Origin: DTKD01 sp964494345
GTDB lineage: Bacteria; Armatimonadota; UBA5829
DNA: 64,000 bases
Assembly (NCBI GenBank): GCA_964494345.1
Contig: CAZBSI010000011.1
Coordinates: forward strand, 29,828 to 93,827
Direction: 5' to 3'
Numbering within the stretch: the stretch's first letter is position 1; each line of letters opens with the position of its first letter. Below, piece after piece: positions 20,584 to 29,349 of this stretch. Under the pieces are notes generated by a model. That model had not been told where the DNA came from, searched no databases, and saw nothing but the letters and a program-made list of their open reading frames with translations. Position numbers and translations under genes: made by a program.

Positions 20584-20755
20584 TCTTCTTGATCTTCTAA
20601 CTCACAAGGGCCGACCTCCGGGTCGGCCCGAATCATCCCTCGACGCCAATCCTACAATAATTCGCGCAACCGCGGAATCAGATCTGGTGTAGCCCACAAC
20701 CTACGGTAAAAAATCGTAGTGGCCGACCTCCGTCTCGGCCAATCCCTTCTTTTCG
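20584..20755. other. intergenic stretch after the LamG gene
   Basis: Contains the hairpin at 20608-20629 and, at 20715-20742, a short element (CGTAGTGGCCGACCTCCGTC followed by TCGGCCAA) that recurs with few changes at 32312-32339. No gene is seen. Confidence 0.5.
20608..20629 (+). terminator. hairpin after the LamG gene
   Basis: GGGCCGACC and GGTCGGCCC form a perfect 9-bp GC-rich stem with a 4-base loop 24 bases after the stop. No U-run follows; probable transcript end or stabiliser. Confidence 0.6.
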
Positions 20756-21227
20756 GATGTCCGAAGTCAGATGTTGGAAGTCCGATTCCAATAACCCCAA
20801 CTATGTATTATTTCGCGGCTTTCGCCCATTTCGCGTTTTCGCGTTTTCCCTTCCCCGTCGTGTTGAGCATCCCTCCTGCCATTTCGATCGCCCACCCCTG
20901 TCATTTCGAGCGCAGCGAGAAATCTGCTTTTCCGATGTCCGAAGTCAGACGTTCGAAGTCCGATTCCAATAACCCCAACTATGTATTATTTCGCGGCTTT
21001 CGCCCATTTCGCGTTTTCGCGTTTTCCCTTCCCCGTCGTGTTGAGCATCCCTCCTGCCATTTCGATCGCCCACCCCTGTCATTTCGAGCGCAGCGAGAAA
21101 TCTGCTTTTCCGATGTCCGAAGTCAGACGTTCGAAGTCCGATTCCAATAACCCCAACTATGTATTATTTCGCGGCTTTCGCCCATTTCGCGTTTTCGCGT
21201 TTTCCCTTCTCCGTCGTGTTGAGCATC
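20756..21227. repeat. 178-bp tandem repeat, 2.65 copies
   Basis: Copies start at 20756, 20934 and 21112, giving an exact 178-base period; the third is cut off at 21227. Copies differ at only a few positions (for example ATGTTGGAAG in copy 1 against ACGTTCGAAG in copies 2 and 3). Each unit contains three modules found alone elsewhere in the window: GATGTCCGAAGTC...AGTCCGA, a run of TTTCGCG/CGCGTTTTC words, and the TGTCATTTCGAGCGCAGCGA element ending AATCTGCTTTTC. Open frames run through the array simply because 178 is not a multiple of 3 and the units lack stops in some frames; I do not consider them genes. Confidence 0.95.
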
Positions 21228-21327
21228 GCTTCCCTGCTTGCAAATCCTGAGATTATCCGCCATAATTGGAACCTCACAGAGACATAGTTCGTAGTATATA
21301 AAGCAGACTTAATGCTTATTTAATAAA

Positions 21328-21446
21328 TAAAACGCCGAATCCCGCAGGCTTGCGGGAGCGGGGGAACCAGCATCTTTGGGGCTAATCTCCACCAAAGGAG
21401 AGGGGTCACTTCCGACCCTAGCCCGCCAGCTAACCTCGCAGGCGCG
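21328..21446 (+). promoter_or_regulatory. c-di-AMP riboswitch (ydaO/yuaA type)
   Basis: The stretch carries the conserved ydaO words in the right order: CGCCGAATCCCGCAGG (P1 and early stem) from 21333, GCGGGGGAACCA near 21358, TGGGGCTAATC near 21377, a GGAGAGGGGTC stem, CGACCC at 21413, and GCCAGCTAACCTCGCAGGCG ending at 21444. P1 can close between CGCC (21333) and GGCG (21441). ydaO RNAs bind two c-di-AMP molecules and usually switch genes off, controlling cell-wall, potassium and osmolyte functions. Here it lies in the leader of the opine dehydrogenase-like gene at 21541. Between aptamer and gene there is a possible GCGCGGCA...TGCCGCTGCGC stem and a run of six T at 21506-21511 that may form the expression platform; I could not fold it with certainty. 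Confidence 0.87.
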
Positions 21447-21540
21447 GCAGGAAGAACCACTACTTGATATGCCGCTGCGCATGCCCTGTCCGCTCCTCTC
21501 GGCTCTTTTTTCAAAGACACATCACACAGGGAGGAGAAGC

Positions 21541-22710
21541 ATGAACCAAACCACAGATGTGACCAAATTCGCGGTTCTGGGCGCAGGGCACGGAGGCACG
21601 GCTATGGCTGGCCACCTGTCGCTGATGGGCTTCGATGTATCGCTTTACAACCGCGGCGAACAGAGGCTCATCGCCATACGATCCGCAGGCGGCGTAGACA
21701 TACAATCAGAAGTATTAGAGACTCTCCCTCGCGGGTTTGCCAATATCGACGTAGTTACCACCGATCCTGCCGAAGCCATCGCAGGAAGAAAAGTCCTTAT
21801 GGTCGTCGTTCCGGCCACTGCACACAGGTTCATCGCCGAGCAAATCGCCCCACACCTCGTAGATGGGCAGCTAATTGTGTTAAACCCTGGCCGAACCGGC
21901 GGAGCTTTAGAGGTCTTGAAAACCATTCGCGATAGTGGATGCCGGGCGGATATAGTCGTCGCGGAGGCGCAGACATTCCTGTACGCCAGCCGTTCGATGA
22001 ACCCGGCGCAGACCAAGATTTTCCGTATAAAAAACAGCATCCCGGTCGCCGCGCTGCCCGCCTATCGCACGCCGGAGGTAGTCAAAGCCCTTCGTGTGGC
22101 GTTTCCGCAGTTTGTGCCGGGCGATAACGTGATGAAGACCAGCCTCGACAATATCGGCGCCATCTTCCACCCAGCCGTCACCGTGCTCAATGCAGCGCGA
22201 ATAGAGAGCACAAATGGGGACTTCGATTATTATACAGAGGGAATCACCCCCGCCGTCGCTATGATTCTGGAGTCTATGGACAGGGAGCGAGTGGCGGTGG
22301 CCGGAGCTCTTGGGTTCAGGGCAATGACCGCCAGGGAGTGGCTATATATCGCCTATGACGCCGCAGGCCGCACGTTGCACGAGGCGATGCGGGCCAACAG
22401 GGGTTACGATGGAATCAAAGCGCCCAAGACCGTTTTTCACAGGTACATTTCAGAGGATATCCCTATGAGCCTGGTCCCTATCTCATCGCTGGGGCAGTTG
22501 GTCGACGTGCCGACACCGAGCATCGACTCTATTATTCTGCTGGGCTCAGTGCTGCACGGGGTGGACTATCGCGCTCAGGGCAGGACTGCCGAGACTCTCG
22601 GACTAGCGGGAAAGAGTCTCAAAGAGATCAGGCGGTTTATCCTCGAAGGCGAGGCGGAAGCTGCTGGCCAGCCTGTGGCTAAGGAGGATTCGATATGGCA
22701 AGGACTATAG
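21541..22710 (+). CDS. NAD/NADP octopine/nopaline dehydrogenase family protein
   Basis: 389 residues from the ATG at 21541, with GGGAGGAG 4 bases before; in-frame upstream codons run into the riboswitch and are not used. The N-terminal Rossmann fold begins at once (FAVLGAGHGGTAMAGHLSLMG, with GxGxxG at residues 14-19). The second, all-helical octopine dehydrogenase domain starts near residue 190 and contains NIGAIFHPAVTVLNAARIE and the YEGITPAVA-like segment. Opine dehydrogenases reductively condense an amino acid with an alpha-keto acid. Its start is preceded by a c-di-AMP riboswitch, and its 3' end overlaps the following B12-binding gene by 16 bases, so the two enzymes are coupled. The true substrates are unknown. 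Confidence 0.85.
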   Translation: MNQTTDVTKFAVLGAGHGGTAMAGHLSLMGFDVSLYNRGEQRLIAIRSAGGVDIQSEVLETLPRGFANIDVVTTDPAEAIAGRKVLMVVVPATAHRFIAEQIAPHLVDGQLIVLNPGRTGGALEVLKTIRDSGCRADIVVAEAQTFLYASRSMNPAQTKIFRIKNSIPVAALPAYRTPEVVKALRVAFPQFVPGDNVMKTSLDNIGAIFHPAVTVLNAARIESTNGDFDYYTEGITPAVAMILESMDRERVAVAGALGFRAMTAREWLYIAYDAAGRTLHEAMRANRGYDGIKAPKTVFHRYISEDIPMSLVPISSLGQLVDVPTPSIDSIILLGSVLHGVDYRAQGRTAETLGLAGKSLKEIRRFILEGEAEAAGQPVAKEDSIWQGL

Positions 22711-24404
22711 TAGCAGGGGCGCTCGGAAATTGCGTACACGTAGCCGGGGTGGCGGCGTTTCTGAATATAGCCGAACAACTCGGTTACAAAACCGTATTTT
22801 TGGGAGCGGCTGTCCCAATAGATAAGTTTGTCGATGCAATAGAGACCTATGAACCTGAGATTGTCGGCGTTAGTTATCGCCTAACCCCTGAGGTCGGCGA
22901 AAGGCTGCTCAACAACTTGCACGATGCTCTCATATCTCACAATTTGACAGATAAAAGATTCATGTTTGGCGGCACCCCGCCAATGTGCGAAGTCGCAGAC
23001 AAACTCGGCTGGTTCGAACAGTCTTTCAATGGTTTGGAGAATCCGGATGAAGTTTGGGCGTATCTGCGAGGCGAGAAGCGCGAGTCCAAACCGGAGGATT
23101 GCGGCAACGACCTGATCTTCCGCCTCAACTCCAAACATCCATACCCGCTGCTGCGCCACCACTACGGCCCGTCTACTATGGACGAGATGATAGAGGGCGT
23201 CGGCAAAATCGCTGATTCGGGAGTATTGGATGTAATCTCGGTCGCGCCGGATCAAAACGCGCAGGAATCTTTCTTCAAGCCGCATAAAATGGACCCGGCT
23301 CTCGACGGAGCGGGTGGGGCGCCGATACGTTCCGAAGACGACCTGAAAGCTATTTATGAGGCCAGCCGCAAGGGCAACTATCCACTGCTTAGAATATATA
23401 GCGGCACTCATGACCTTCTCGACTGGGCGGAGATGTCCCAGAGGACCATCTCAAACGCCTGGGCTGCGATTCCGCTGTGTTGGTATAGCGCCCTTGATGG
23501 TCGCTCCGACCGCACCCCGGAGCAGGCTATCGCTGAAAACCAGGCCGCTATGAAGTGGCATGCGGTTCGGGGTATTCCCGTGGAGGTCAACGAGCCACAC
23601 CATTGGGCGCTGCGTGATTCGCACGATGTGACTTCCGTAGTAATGAGCTGGCTGGCGGCATACAACGCTCGTTCGATGGGCGTCAGTCGCTATGTGTCGC
23701 AGTATATGTTCAATACCCCGGCAGGCATATCCCCGGAGATGGATATCGCCAAAATACAGGCGCAGATTTCGATAGTCGAGAGTCTGCACGGGCCGGATTT
23801 CTTCTCATTAAGGCAGGTGCGAGCGGGACTGCTTCATCTGTCGCCTCATCTTTCCAGAGCAAAAGGTCAACTGGCCGCCTCGACTACTCTGGCGCTTTCT
23901 GTATCTCCACATATCATTCATGTAGTCGGATTCTGCGAGGGCGACCACGCCGCCACTGCCGACGAGGTCATAGAAAGCTGCGAGATCGTCAATGGTGTGC
24001 TCAGAAACTGCCACGACAGTATGAGAAACCTCATCTCCAGTGCCAGGGTTGCGGATCGCAAGCAGGAACTGTTGGCTGAGACCGAGGTGCTGTTGAAGGC
24101 CATATCTGAGTTGCGCGAAGGCGACGAAGACCCGTACAGCAGCCCCAGGGTGATTGCAAAAGCGATCTCTCTTGGACTACTCGACGCCCCTCATCTCCGC
24201 GGCAATCCATACGCATGCGGCGAACTCAGCACACGGATAGTCGATGGCGCAGTTGTCTGCGTCGATCCCGTGACAGGAGGGGTTCTGGATGAAAGGCGCC
24301 GATTGAAATCCCTTTTGCTGCCATCAAACGCGACCGCCGCTGCCGCCGAGGCATGCCGGGTCACGATTTTTGGTATGAATCACTCTTTTCAATACGTTAA
24401 ATGA
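22695..24404 (+). CDS. B12-binding domain protein fused to a mutase-like TIM barrel
   Basis: 569 residues. AAGGAGG lies 7 bases before the ATG, inside the end of the opine dehydrogenase gene. Residues 1-130 look like the Rossmann-type cobalamin-binding domain: GALGNCVHVAGVAAFL carries the core as C13-x-H15-x-x-G18 (usual form DxHxxG), followed by LGYKTVFLGAAVP, a VGVSYRLTPEVGERLL helix, and MFGGTPP. The remaining 430 residues resemble the TIM barrel of methylaspartate/glutamate-mutase-like enzymes. The lower-axial His and Gly are kept but the Asp partner is Cys. It probably rearranges a small carbon skeleton or amino group using adenosylcobalamin. The product could feed, or derive from, the upstream opine dehydrogenase. 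Exact reaction unknown; 25 bases separate its stop from a convergent gene. Confidence 0.7.
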   Translation: MARTIVAGALGNCVHVAGVAAFLNIAEQLGYKTVFLGAAVPIDKFVDAIETYEPEIVGVSYRLTPEVGERLLNNLHDALISHNLTDKRFMFGGTPPMCEVADKLGWFEQSFNGLENPDEVWAYLRGEKRESKPEDCGNDLIFRLNSKHPYPLLRHHYGPSTMDEMIEGVGKIADSGVLDVISVAPDQNAQESFFKPHKMDPALDGAGGAPIRSEDDLKAIYEASRKGNYPLLRIYSGTHDLLDWAEMSQRTISNAWAAIPLCWYSALDGRSDRTPEQAIAENQAAMKWHAVRGIPVEVNEPHHWALRDSHDVTSVVMSWLAAYNARSMGVSRYVSQYMFNTPAGISPEMDIAKIQAQISIVESLHGPDFFSLRQVRAGLLHLSPHLSRAKGQLAASTTLALSVSPHIIHVVGFCEGDHAATADEVIESCEIVNGVLRNCHDSMRNLISSARVADRKQELLAETEVLLKAISELREGDEDPYSSPRVIAKAISLGLLDAPHLRGNPYACGELSTRIVDGAVVCVDPVTGGVLDERRRLKSLLLPSNATAAAAEACRVTIFGMNHSFQYVK

Positions 24405-24428
24405 AACATTGCGCTGCCGCCTGGGTGT

Positions 24429-25643
24429 CTATTCATAACGCAATGATTCTATAGGATCCAATTGAGATGCCAGGCGGGCAGGGTAATAGCCGAAGAAGAC
24501 GCCGACCATGGTAGAAAACCCGAAGCCAAGAACTACCGACCATAGAGAGACCGTTGTATTCATACCAGTTAACTTGCCGATCGAAAACGATGCGATCATA
24601 CCCAGCAGTATCCCTACTGTTCCGCCTGTCATCGAAAGCATAAGCGCCTCCACCGTGAATTGTCCGCGAATGTCACGACTGCGCGCTCCTAACGCCTTGC
24701 GGATTCCGATCTCTCGAGTCCGCTCTGTTACTGAAACCAGCATTATATTCATAACCCCTATGCCGCCGACCAAAAGAGATACGCTTGCAATGCCTCCCAG
24801 CAATAGCGACATTGTCCTGGACATCTCGTTGGCCATCTCCATAATCTCAGCTTGGGTGCGGACCACGAAGTCGTCATCGTTGCCCGGAGTAATTCGGTGG
24901 CGCTTTCGGAGAAGATTAGATATCTGATTTGTTGCGCGATCCATATGATCCATTGAGACAGCCTGGGCGTTTATCGAGCGTATATGTTGCAGTCCGAAAA
25001 GCCTTCGCATTGCAGTGGTGATAGGGACCATAACCTGATCGTCCGGGTCACCAAAACCGCCGGCGCCTTTGACGGCCAACAAGCCGATAACCTCAAACTG
25101 GATACCTTTGATACTGATCCTTTTGCCGACCGGAGACAGCCTGCCGAATATGTTCTTGGCAGTAGTAGGACCAATTACAGCAACCTTTCTTGCAGATTTT
25201 ACGTCTCTGGAGCTGAAGAACCTGCCATTTGCCACTTTATAGTTCCGAATGCCAGGGTAATCGGGCGTGGTGCCCATTATTGTTGTATTGGTGTTCTTGT
25301 TCTTGAATTTGACTTGCGCCCCGGACTGCACTTCCGGAGCCGTCTTGACCACAGCCGAACACTTCCCGACTATGGCGTCGGAATCTTTAAGGGTAAGTGT
25401 CTGCATGCTCCCCATTCCGCCTTGAACGGCTCTGCTTCGGCTCTGTCCGCTCATCACCGTAAGCACATTGGTGCCCATCTGCTGGACCTGCTGCAACATA
25501 CGTCCGCTTGCGCCTCCGGCGAGAGCCAGCATTGTAATGACTGCCGATACTCCGATTATTATGCCGAGCATAGTGAGCGCCGCACGCATCCTGTTTGCAG
25601 ACAGACTCTCCAATGCCACCGCCATACTCTCACGAATGTTCAT
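24429..25643 (-). CDS. MacB-like ABC transporter permease
   Basis: 404 residues. Four transmembrane segments in the MacB layout: one near the N-terminus (RAALTMLGIIIGVSAVITMLA), then a large periplasmic domain (about 45-270), then three near the C-terminus (SLLLGGIASVSLLVGGIGVM, LSMTGGTVGILLGMIASF, LWSVVLGFGFSTMVGVFFGY). The cytoplasmic motif VTERTREIGIRKALGARSRDI between the second and third segments is the FtsX/MacB signature and ends in a typical YYPARLASQLDPIESLRYE. It acts as the mechanotransmission half of a tripartite pump. It is the last gene of the efflux operon; its start overlaps the ATPase gene by 4 bases. No ATPase domain is fused, so the ATPase is the separate preceding gene. 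Confidence 0.93.
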   Translation of the reverse strand: MNIRESMAVALESLSANRMRAALTMLGIIIGVSAVITMLALAGGASGRMLQQVQQMGTNVLTVMSGQSRSRAVQGGMGSMQTLTLKDSDAIVGKCSAVVKTAPEVQSGAQVKFKNKNTNTTIMGTTPDYPGIRNYKVANGRFFSSRDVKSARKVAVIGPTTAKNIFGRLSPVGKRISIKGIQFEVIGLLAVKGAGGFGDPDDQVMVPITTAMRRLFGLQHIRSINAQAVSMDHMDRATNQISNLLRKRHRITPGNDDDFVVRTQAEIMEMANEMSRTMSLLLGGIASVSLLVGGIGVMNIMLVSVTERTREIGIRKALGARSRDIRGQFTVEALMLSMTGGTVGILLGMIASFSIGKLTGMNTTVSLWSVVLGFGFSTMVGVFFGYYPARLASQLDPIESLRYE

Positions 25644-26368
25644 TGCTCCTCCTCCACAGGCAGGCTTGCCAAAACAGGTATAGCGTCTATTGGCTCATCG
25701 ACGCGCTGATCATTGACGATGTGGCCATCTCTGAACCTTATCACCCGCTGAGCATGTCGGGCAATATCCTCCTCATGAGTGACTATGACAACGGTCTTGC
25801 CTTCTCGATGAAGCTGCTGGAATATAACCATGATCTCCTCGCTGGTGCGAGTGTCGAGGTTACCGGTCGGTTCATCGCCGAGTATGATCACAGGGTCGGT
25901 AACCAATGCGCGGGCTATAGCCACCCTCTGCTGCTGCCCTCCCGATAGCTCGTTGGGTTTGTGACTCATTCGATCTGCCAGTCCCACACGCTCCAATGCC
26001 GCTCTGGCTCGCGTTTCGGCGTCTATTACATCGGGGTTGTATAACAACGGCAGCATAACCTGTCGCAGCGCGGGTCGTCTCGGTATCAGATTAAACGTCT
26101 GAAAAACAAAGCCGATTCTGCGGTTCCTTACTTCCGCAAGCTGATCGTCGTCCATACCCGCCACCTCCTGATTGTCCAGAATGTACGAACCTTCAGTAGG
26201 TTTGTCAAGACACCCCACAATGTTCATAAATGTGGACTTACCAGAACCGGATGGCCCCATGATGGCGGCGAACTCTCCTTTGTTCACCTCAAGAGAGACA
26301 CCCTTAAGAGCTCGAACCGGAACGTCCCCCATCAGATATGTTTTATGCAAATCAGTAACTTTGATCAT
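25640..26368 (-). CDS. MacB/LolD-type ABC transporter ATP-binding protein
   Basis: 242 residues. Walker A GPSGSGKST (residues 38-46), Q-loop VFQTFNL, signature LSGGQQQRVAIARAL, Walker B VIILGDEPTGNLD and the H-switch VIVTHEEDIA are all present and normal. It energises the MacB-like permease encoded immediately downstream (4-base overlap). AAGGAGG lies before its ATG. The LolD/MacB group transports lipoproteins, macrolides, peptides or siderophores; with an HlyD adaptor and TolC partner in the same operon, export across both membranes is the likely role. Confidence 0.95.
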   Translation of the reverse strand: MIKVTDLHKTYLMGDVPVRALKGVSLEVNKGEFAAIMGPSGSGKSTFMNIVGCLDKPTEGSYILDNQEVAGMDDDQLAEVRNRRIGFVFQTFNLIPRRPALRQVMLPLLYNPDVIDAETRARAALERVGLADRMSHKPNELSGGQQQRVAIARALVTDPVIILGDEPTGNLDTRTSEEIMVIFQQLHREGKTVVIVTHEEDIARHAQRVIRFRDGHIVNDQRVDEPIDAIPVLASLPVEEEQ

Positions 26369-26379
26369 TTTCGGCCTCC

Positions 26380-28032
26380 TTACATCGGTGGTGGCGGGCC
26401 ACCTCTTGAAGTCTTAGTTGTCGATTCTTCCTCCGGTATAACGACTGTCTCGCCATCTCTAAGACCTTGGACAACTTCACAGTAATCGTCGCCGGTAAGC
26501 CCTATCTCCACCTTGCGGATAGTGGGCTTGCCTTGATCCATCACTGTGACTTCCGTGCCGGAATCGGTCTCGACGATCGCTTCAACTGCTACATACAGCA
26601 CATTGTCTTTGCTCTCGATTACAAAGTCACACGTCGCGTTCATCTGAGGTTTCAGGCGCGAATCCGTCTGAGCCAATTCAACCGTAACAGGCACCGTTGT
26701 TACGTTCTGATTAACCTCCGCTTTAGGAGCTATTTTAGTGACTCTAGCCGCGAATAGTTCGTCCGGACAGGCATCGACTCTGACATTCACTTTCTGACCT
26801 ATTCGGATCTTGCCGACATCCATTTCGTCCACATCCACCACAACCTGCATACGGCTTGTATCGGCTATCTCGACAATGGTGATTCCGGCCCCGCCGCTTC
26901 CGCCGATTGCCTGGCGTCCTCCGGTGACGATGGAACCAATTTCCGCATATTTCTTGACCACAACTCCTGATCGAGGGGCAACTATCGTTGTGTATCCGAG
27001 TTGGGTGGTGGCGTCCTTGACAGCGGCTCGTGATCTCTCGAGTTGAGCGCGAGCCTGCTGTATGTCCTCGGCTTTCATCTTGTCCTGATACGCCGAAGCC
27101 CGAGCGGTGGCAAGCGATGCTATTGCTTGTCGCAAAGTTGCCTGAGCGGCAGCAAGCTCCTTTTTCTTGACGGTGTCCTGGACGCGGTTAGCCTCAGTCG
27201 CTGCGAGTGCGGACTTGGCCTGCGTTACCTTTGAGCGGGCGTTTCTTAAGTCCTGTTCCGACTCATCTTTGGTTGTGTCGTATTTTTTCTTCGCACTGTC
27301 CAGTTGAGCCTTTGCGGTGGCATACCCGGCTTCGATTGAATCTGCCTGGCTTTGTGACACAAAGCCCTTTTCGAGAAGCGCCTGGTTGCGCTTAAGGGAT
27401 CGGGAGGCCTCGTCGTATGTGGCTTTTGCCTGATCGTAGCCGGCTTTGGCTGTGGCCATTTTCTGAGGAGCCAAAGCCGATTCTGTCTGAAGCAGGTTCG
27501 CCTCCGCTGATTCCAGGGCGCTCTTAGCTTGGGCTATGGCTTCGGACGTCAGCTTGGGTTGGACCACTGCTTCTTCCTCAGCCTGCTCGAAACGCTGCCT
27601 GCTCGCTTCCACCGACTGGTTCGCTCCTGCGATACTCGCCTCTGTCTGAAGCTGCTGCATACTCAACGCCTGCTTTGATTGAGCGACTTTTGCGCTGCTG
27701 CTTACATAATCGGCTTTTGCTTGTTCAAGGGCTGATATGGAGTCGGATGGATCAATCTTGGCTATCAATTGGCCAGCCACAACTTTATCGCCTTCGTCTA
27801 CGGTCAGTTCCACAATCTGTCCGCCGACATTGGACCTTACATCCACCGTGGTCAGTGGCTCCAGGACCCCGCTGCCTGATACGCTTGCCACCACTGTGCC
27901 GTATTTCACGGTGTCGGTCTGAAGATTCGGCGGGGGAGGCGCCTGTCTTGCCCTGAATACGAAGAAACCGGCGACCAGTAATATCGCCACAGCTACGATC
28001 AAAGGTTTTTTTGTGATCTTTTTTCCTCTCAT
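26380..28032 (-). CDS. HlyD/MacA-family periplasmic adaptor with very long coiled coil
   Basis: 550 residues, longer than a typical adaptor of about 370-400. One N-terminal membrane anchor (IVAVAILLVAGFFVF, residues about 11-27) is followed by a lipoyl half-motif (VKYGTVVASVSGSGVLEPL). A long Ala/Gln/Lys-rich helical hairpin covers about 90-350, and then come the second lipoyl half (GYTTIVAPRSGVVVKKYAEIGSIV) and beta-barrel and membrane-proximal domains (VDVDEMDVGKIRIGQKVNVRVDA; VEIGLTGDDYCEVVQGLRDGETVV). The helical hairpin docks on TolC and the rest on the MacB-like permease. The extra length comes from the coiled coil. ATGA overlap with the upstream TolC gene and the ATPase gene after 11 bases place it in the efflux operon. 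Confidence 0.93.
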   Translation of the reverse strand: MRGKKITKKPLIVAVAILLVAGFFVFRARQAPPPPNLQTDTVKYGTVVASVSGSGVLEPLTTVDVRSNVGGQIVELTVDEGDKVVAGQLIAKIDPSDSISALEQAKADYVSSSAKVAQSKQALSMQQLQTEASIAGANQSVEASRQRFEQAEEEAVVQPKLTSEAIAQAKSALESAEANLLQTESALAPQKMATAKAGYDQAKATYDEASRSLKRNQALLEKGFVSQSQADSIEAGYATAKAQLDSAKKKYDTTKDESEQDLRNARSKVTQAKSALAATEANRVQDTVKKKELAAAQATLRQAIASLATARASAYQDKMKAEDIQQARAQLERSRAAVKDATTQLGYTTIVAPRSGVVVKKYAEIGSIVTGGRQAIGGSGGAGITIVEIADTSRMQVVVDVDEMDVGKIRIGQKVNVRVDACPDELFAARVTKIAPKAEVNQNVTTVPVTVELAQTDSRLKPQMNATCDFVIESKDNVLYVAVEAIVETDSGTEVTVMDQGKPTIRKVEIGLTGDDYCEVVQGLRDGETVVIPEEESTTKTSRGGPPPPM

Positions 28033-29318
28033 TTTACACCTCCCTGACCGACAACATATTCCATTTGAGCGACGGCGATATGATAGTCATATAGGGCCTG
28101 AACATTATCACTCTGCGCAGTTATAGCTTGCACTTCGGCGTTAAGTAGATCCAGCGTGGTGCCCAGTCCAAGCGAATACCTTTCCTGTTGAGCCTGATAA
28201 TTGACGTTTGCGGCTTCCAGGCTGGCGACGCTTGCTTCCATTCTCTGCTTGGTAGTCGTTAAGTTCAGATAAGCATCTTCCACTTGTGATTGTATGTCCC
28301 TGCCTACCTGCTGTTCTTGTAGTTTAGCGTTGGACTGATTGACCTTGGCTTCCTTATATGCTGCGCGATTTGCGCCGCCATTGAAGATGTCGAAGACTAC
28401 GCCACCCACCATCTGCGTACCGCTGCTGGAGAACCCGCCCGATACCTGGCGTTGATAGTTCGCCGAGATTACCGGTCGAGGGTAGAGATTGATCCGCGCT
28501 GACCTCACGGAACTCCGAGACGCATCTGCGGCAGCTTTGGATTGCAGCACATCCGGACGAGATTTTAACCCGGTCTCCAGATAATCTTCCAGAGAGCCGA
28601 TCTCTATTTTCGGTTCGTCAGAAACATCCCGGATATCGAATCCCTGCCGGGTCTCCAACCCCATCACACTTTGCAGTTGGATGGCCGATGACCGCACTTT
28701 GCTCTGCGCAGAGAGTAGACTGACCCGCGCGCCGGCAAGTTGGGCTTCGATGGGAAGAACGTCAATCCTCGCGGCTTCACCTTCTTTGGCACGCGCCCGT
28801 ACCTGATCTCGCAGGCTTTCGTTGTACGTTACATTTGTCTGCGCAACCGAGGCAAGACGCTTTGCTCGAAGCAGTTCGTAGTAAGCATTGCTTACATTGA
28901 ATATGATCGTCTGCTGAGTTCGTGACAGCCCAGCGGTGCTTTGAGTCACTTCATGGCGAGCACGCTGTGTGTTGGCTTCGCGCAGACCGCCGTCCCACAC
29001 GCTCTGGTTTACTGTAAGTGCGGTGCCCGTGGTTGTTCGTTCGAGAACGCTATCGGATCCCCAAACGAACGCGTTGTTTTGCAGTGAAAGCTGAGGAAAG
29101 TAACTGCTCATTGCGCTGGCTGAGCGGCTTTTGGCCGCGAGCACGTTGTTTTCCGCAATCAGTACGTCGGTGTTTTGCGCGAGCGCTACGGATATGCATT
29201 CGCCCAGATCAAGTGCAGCAGGCGTCTCGGCTTGATCCGCACTGACGAACGGGCAAACGGCAAATATCATCAATAGCGCGATAATACAACATTGTAGGCT
29301 TGTTCCTGGATTCGCCAC
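28029..29318 (-). CDS. TolC-family outer membrane efflux protein
   Basis: 429 residues, GTG start at 29318 with GGAGG 5 bases before. Signal peptide about residues 1-27 (LLMIFAVCPFVSADQ). Two OEP repeats of long helices with beta strands between them: the first around 35-230 (DLGECISVALAQNTDVLIAEN), the second around 240-429 (LKSRPDVLQSKAAADASRSS, VVFDIFNGGANRAAYKEA, LDLLNAEVQAITAQ). TolC trimers form the outer-membrane channel and periplasmic tunnel of tripartite pumps. First gene of the export operon proper, 4-base overlap with the adaptor. This is direct evidence for an outer membrane in this organism. Confidence 0.93.
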   Translation of the reverse strand: MANPGTSLQCCIIALLMIFAVCPFVSADQAETPAALDLGECISVALAQNTDVLIAENNVLAAKSRSASAMSSYFPQLSLQNNAFVWGSDSVLERTTTGTALTVNQSVWDGGLREANTQRARHEVTQSTAGLSRTQQTIIFNVSNAYYELLRAKRLASVAQTNVTYNESLRDQVRARAKEGEAARIDVLPIEAQLAGARVSLLSAQSKVRSSAIQLQSVMGLETRQGFDIRDVSDEPKIEIGSLEDYLETGLKSRPDVLQSKAAADASRSSVRSARINLYPRPVISANYQRQVSGGFSSSGTQMVGGVVFDIFNGGANRAAYKEAKVNQSNAKLQEQQVGRDIQSQVEDAYLNLTTTKQRMEASVASLEAANVNYQAQQERYSLGLGTTLDLLNAEVQAITAQSDNVQALYDYHIAVAQMEYVVGQGGVK

Positions 29319-29349
29319 ATCAACCTCCCTAATACAATCCAGCTAGTAT

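Noticed and set aside
20719..21150. A 143-codon open frame inside the 178-bp tandem array
   Set aside because: It exists only because the repeat unit lacks stops in that frame; no ribosome binding site, no homology signal, and the same frame repeats itself.
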